Assembly (NCBI RefSeq): GCF_947507565.1
Contig: NC_089175.1
Span: 4,205,733 to 4,269,732 of the forward strand
Source of the DNA: Oscarella lobularis
Taxonomy: Eukaryota; Porifera; Homoscleromorpha; Homosclerophorida; Oscarellidae
Direction of reading: 5' to 3'
DNA length: 64,000 nt
The first letter of the stretch is position 1. Each line of letters starts with the position of its first letter. The notes under the pieces are model-generated. The model was given only the letters and a program-made list of their open reading frames with translations, had not been told where the DNA came from and did no database searches. Shown one piece after another: positions 61,500 to 64,000 of the stretch. Position numbers and translations under genes: made by a program.

Positions 61500-62400
61500 A
61501 ACGCGCCTCTTTCACGTAGCAAATTTTTAAAAAATTTAAAAAGGTTACGACACTTGATACAAACCACACGGAAGACGGTGCTATGGAGGTTTATCCGGTA
61601 TCAGAGGTATCTCACAGGCGCAGCGGAGCTAATGACTAGGAAGGCCGGAGCCCTTGTCGGGTGAGGAGAATGACCGACCACCGGGCCATGATGGTCAAAC
61701 CCTTGGGGTTTTATTTATGGTATATCTCTCAACTACACAGTACATATTCTAATAAACACACAGACAGGGGCACTAGGGGGTTTAGAGGGAATGGTGTGTG
61801 GTGAAGCACCTTACATCTACAGGGGAGGGGGAGGGGAGAACAGGGGAATGATGGGTGGGGATAATTAGTTCTACTTTATTAAGAATTATTCGTGATGGGG
61901 AGAGTTTCCAACTCCCTTCTATCCTAGTCACGAGCTCATGCTCCTGCTACTGATAAGTATATGGAAACGCTGGGTATATATATGAGAACCTTGCCGGGGT
62001 CACTTTGACTGCAGCTATTCACCAACCAAAAACACTCTCAATCGGCCGCAAATACGTTTCTGACAACAACAACAAACGAATTTTGTCGGAAATCAATCTA
62101 GAAACGCGAAAAAACGGAGAATATAACGCGTGCCACGTACGAAAGGCACGCCCTGTCACGCTACATATGACGTCAGTTGAATGCAACAAAATGCTTCATA
62201 GGAACAAGTAGAGGCAAAGAATTCGCCGCGAAGTGCATTGTGGGTCTATTCTAAAGACATTCCGTCGCCATTTAGAGGCGAAAGGCAAACGGATGCGAAG
62301 TTACGACGATATGCTTGATCAGCGAAATCTAGGTGATATGTGCCACCTCTATAAAGGCATAGCGAAACGCGCGCTAAGCGGATCAGACCAGAGATAATAT
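61500..62400 (-). repeat. Dispersed repeat, copy 3, inverted and interrupted
   Basis: Reverse complement of the 57600-58345 unit, starting with the AT-rich end (AAATTTTTAAAAAATTTAAAA at 61523) and running to the block matching 57605-57650. About 61710-61895 is an extra segment not in copies 1 and 2. With copy 2 it forms a large inverted repeat around the 3' half of CRNKL1. Confidence 0.65.
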
Positions 62401-62430
62401 TGTCTCTGATCAAACGCTACATGACTAGTA

Positions 62431-62600
62431 CTGGCGCGCCGCGCGCAGGGACTCGTTGACAGAGTACTGGCGCGCCGCGCGCAGGCACTCGTTGCTGGCA
62501 CGCCGCGCGCAGGGACTCGTTGACTGAGTACTGGCGCGCTGCGCGCAGGCACTCATTGACTGAATACTGGCGCGCTGCGCGCTGGCTCTCGTCAAATTAT
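62431..62600. repeat. 36-bp GC-rich tandem repeat, 5 units
   Basis: CTGGCGCGCCGCGCGCAGG-type units start at 62431, 62467, 62495 (after a shortened 28-bp unit), 62531 and 62567. In reverse they correspond to a single copy at 57510-57565 (CCGGCGCGCGGCGCGCC), so the array grew inside the inverted copy of the duplication. Confidence 0.8.
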
Positions 62601-62644
62601 CTAACTACAGACAAATAAATTAGGTCAAAATTTGTCTTTGGACA

Positions 62645-62680
62645 AATTTGTCTTTGGACAAATTTGTCCAAAGACAAATT
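62645..62680. repeat. Perfect 36-bp palindrome
   Basis: The half AATTTGTCTTTGGACAAA is followed directly by its exact reverse complement. An extra TTTGTCTTTGGACAAA unit stands just before it (62630-62645). Confidence 0.85.
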
Positions 62681-62694
62681 TCGTGTATATAAGG

Positions 62695-62895
62695 AAAAGG
62701 CTGAAATTATGCTTTCAGCCGTCTTCCTAGTAGAAATTAATTAACGTTTTCAACAATCCGCTCCCTGAGTATACATTTATATACTCCGGGCGAAGGACGG
62801 CTCCCTGAGTATGTAAATATATTTCCTCCTTGTAGAAATTAATAAGGAAAAGGCTGAAATCATGCTTTCAACCGTCCTCCTTCTAGAAATTAATC
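62695..62895. repeat. Direct repeat pair, AAGGAAAAGGCTGAAAT unit
   Basis: About 50 bp at 62690-62742 (AAGGAAAAGGCTGAAAT, CTTTCAGCCGTC, CTAGTAGAAATTAAT) recur at 62844-62894 with few changes, and GGCTCCCTGAGTAT-type segments recur at 62758 and 62799. No coding. Confidence 0.6.
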
Positions 62896-63018
62896 ATTGG
62901 TTTTTCAATTTAAATTGGCAATACTTTTCATATATTCCCCCATATTCGGCGACTCTAATTCCATCCGCTCGTCGTCCGTACTTCGACAGACTCTCCAACA
63001 GACTCTCTTGCAAAGGGG

Positions 63019-63330
63019 GCGCCCACTTTTTACAGGCAAGTGTCTGTAATTCGTTGCGCGCGAGTCGCGCTTACGGATCAGGCGCATGCAACGCCACTCG
63101 CGCATAAAAGTGCTGGCGGGAACGCCCACTTTTGACCGGCAAGTGTCTTCAACTCGTTGCGCGCGAGCCGCGCTTACGGATCAGGCGCATGGAACCCCAC
63201 TCGCGCATAGAAAGTGCTGGCGGTAACGCCCACTTTTGTGAGGCAAGTGTCTTCAATTCGTTGCGCGCGAATGGCGCTTGCGGTTCAGGCGCATGGAACG
63301 CCACTCGCGCATAGTAATGGCGTGGTCAAC
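63019..63330. repeat. 103-104 bp tandem repeat, 3 units
   Basis: GCCCACTTTT recurs at 63021, 63124 and 63228. Each unit contains GGCAAGTGTCT, TCGTTGCGCGCGA and GGCGCATG(G/C)AAC, and CCACTCGCGCATA. Short open frames in it repeat with the unit and are not genes. Confidence 0.85.
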
Positions 63331-63528
63331 GGCAGCGCCCGACTGCTTATTAAATTCAGCTTACAACGTACAAGAACATGGGCACGAAGACAAGGACTTA
63401 TCAACATAAATTTTGACTTCAGAGAAGACACTTAATATCTCTACCGTAGTACTTATGGTTCTCTAGCTTTTCAACTAGAGTCTATACCCCAACACAAATC
63501 ATCGCTTACCCGTTCTCCTTCTCCACAG

Positions 63529-64000
63529 CATTCGGCCTCTACTGACGCATGCTGCTCGCGTCGTCGTCTCTTCGTAGTGCTAAGTGCGAGTGAAATCGTA
63601 CGGCGTGGCGAAGACGTCGATAAGGGAATACTAGCGGAAGAGAGTGTAGAGCCTTCGCGCGAGCAGCGCGAGCACGCCCAACCTCCTCGCCATTCGGTGA
63701 AGAGAAACGTCTTGGGGATTTCTTCGCATCTAAAAGAGAACGGAAAGCTGCGAATCGTTCTCACTAGACGGCCAGAAGCCGCAAAATCGACCTTTATGGA
63801 GATATTCGACTCGTTCTTCTCGCGGGCGAGTTCACGCGGTCGGAAAACCATGCTACACAGAACTTCTATTGAGAATTCGAGTTTACCAGAGACCCCACAT
63901 AGAATAACAGAAGCGCGTGACGGCGAGATAGCCGCAACGCAGGGCCGGAAAGAAAAAGCGAAAACGAGGGGTCCCCACGTTAGAAAAAGAGCGTCAAGGA
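63529..64000 (+). CDS. Possible partial exon at the right edge
   Basis: A pyrimidine-rich tract followed by CCACAG at 63523-63528 looks like a splice acceptor, and the frame starting at 63529 is open to the end of the window (about 157 codons), rich in Arg, Ser, Glu and Lys. It includes LRIVLTRRPEAAKST and FMEIFDSFFSR. I recognise no domain. An opposing open frame (63471-63851, minus) exists, so the strand is not certain. Confidence 0.25.

Overview
The window is nuclear DNA from an animal. Genes are split by GT-AG introns that are mostly 25-100 bp long (apart from a longer intron after the signal exon in several genes), and many exons each encode one immunoglobulin (Ig) domain. The only deeply conserved housekeeping gene I recognise is the spliceosomal HAT-repeat gene crooked neck (CRNKL1). 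Compact introns, Ig-receptor arrays and CTHRC1-type secreted proteins would fit an early-branching metazoan such as a sponge, but I cannot prove the taxon from this sequence.

Most of the window is an array of membrane Ig receptors, all on the + strand, which I sort into five families A-E (my labels). Gene models come from matching splice signals, codon phase and paralogue alignment by eye. Family A (partial A1 51-608; A2 1837-4124; A3 16992-19254): signal peptide, 3 Ig domains, TM helix and a cytoplasmic helical domain that I read as death-fold-like. Family B (B1 6041-8607; B2 31442-34079, decayed): 5 Ig, TM, death-fold-like tail. Family C (C1 12149-15159; C2 22453-25500; C3 43572-46482, decayed): 5 Ig, TM, death-fold-like tail. 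Family D (D1 26656-28615; D2 47385-49289; D3 53929-56487): 4 Ig and TM with no death-fold tail; D3 ends in a Pro/Ser-rich region plus 121 glutamines encoded by 120 uninterrupted CAG codons. Family E (E1 50559-52741; pseudogenes at 10309 and 34319): 4 Ig, TM and the same type of Pro/Gln tail as D3. A2, A3, C1, C2, D3 and E1 have complete reading frames; the others carry one or more lesions.

Between the receptors lie two minus-strand secreted CTHRC1-like genes (4738-5316 intact; 20076-20644 frameshifted), fragments of receptor exons, conserved flanking blocks copied along with each gene, and short palindromic insertions. The layout shows repeated segmental duplication of modules of the type A - CTHRC1-like - B - (E) - C - D, followed by decay and recombination (birth-and-death evolution).

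From 36750 to 39809 on the minus strand is a single large intronless frame for an unrecognised protein with about 9 TM helices. At 42244-42985 is a 45-bp minisatellite downstream of an orphan C-type signal exon. From 56.6 kb to the end the window holds a broken CRNKL1 gene (a second broken 5' copy is at 29.1 kb), a repeated element present three times, several tandem repeats and one possible partial exon at the right edge.

The arrangement of a multi-family, rapidly duplicating and recombining Ig-receptor cluster with death-fold-like signalling tails looks like a candidate self/non-self recognition or innate immune complex. That function is inference; the sequence shows only architecture and evolution.
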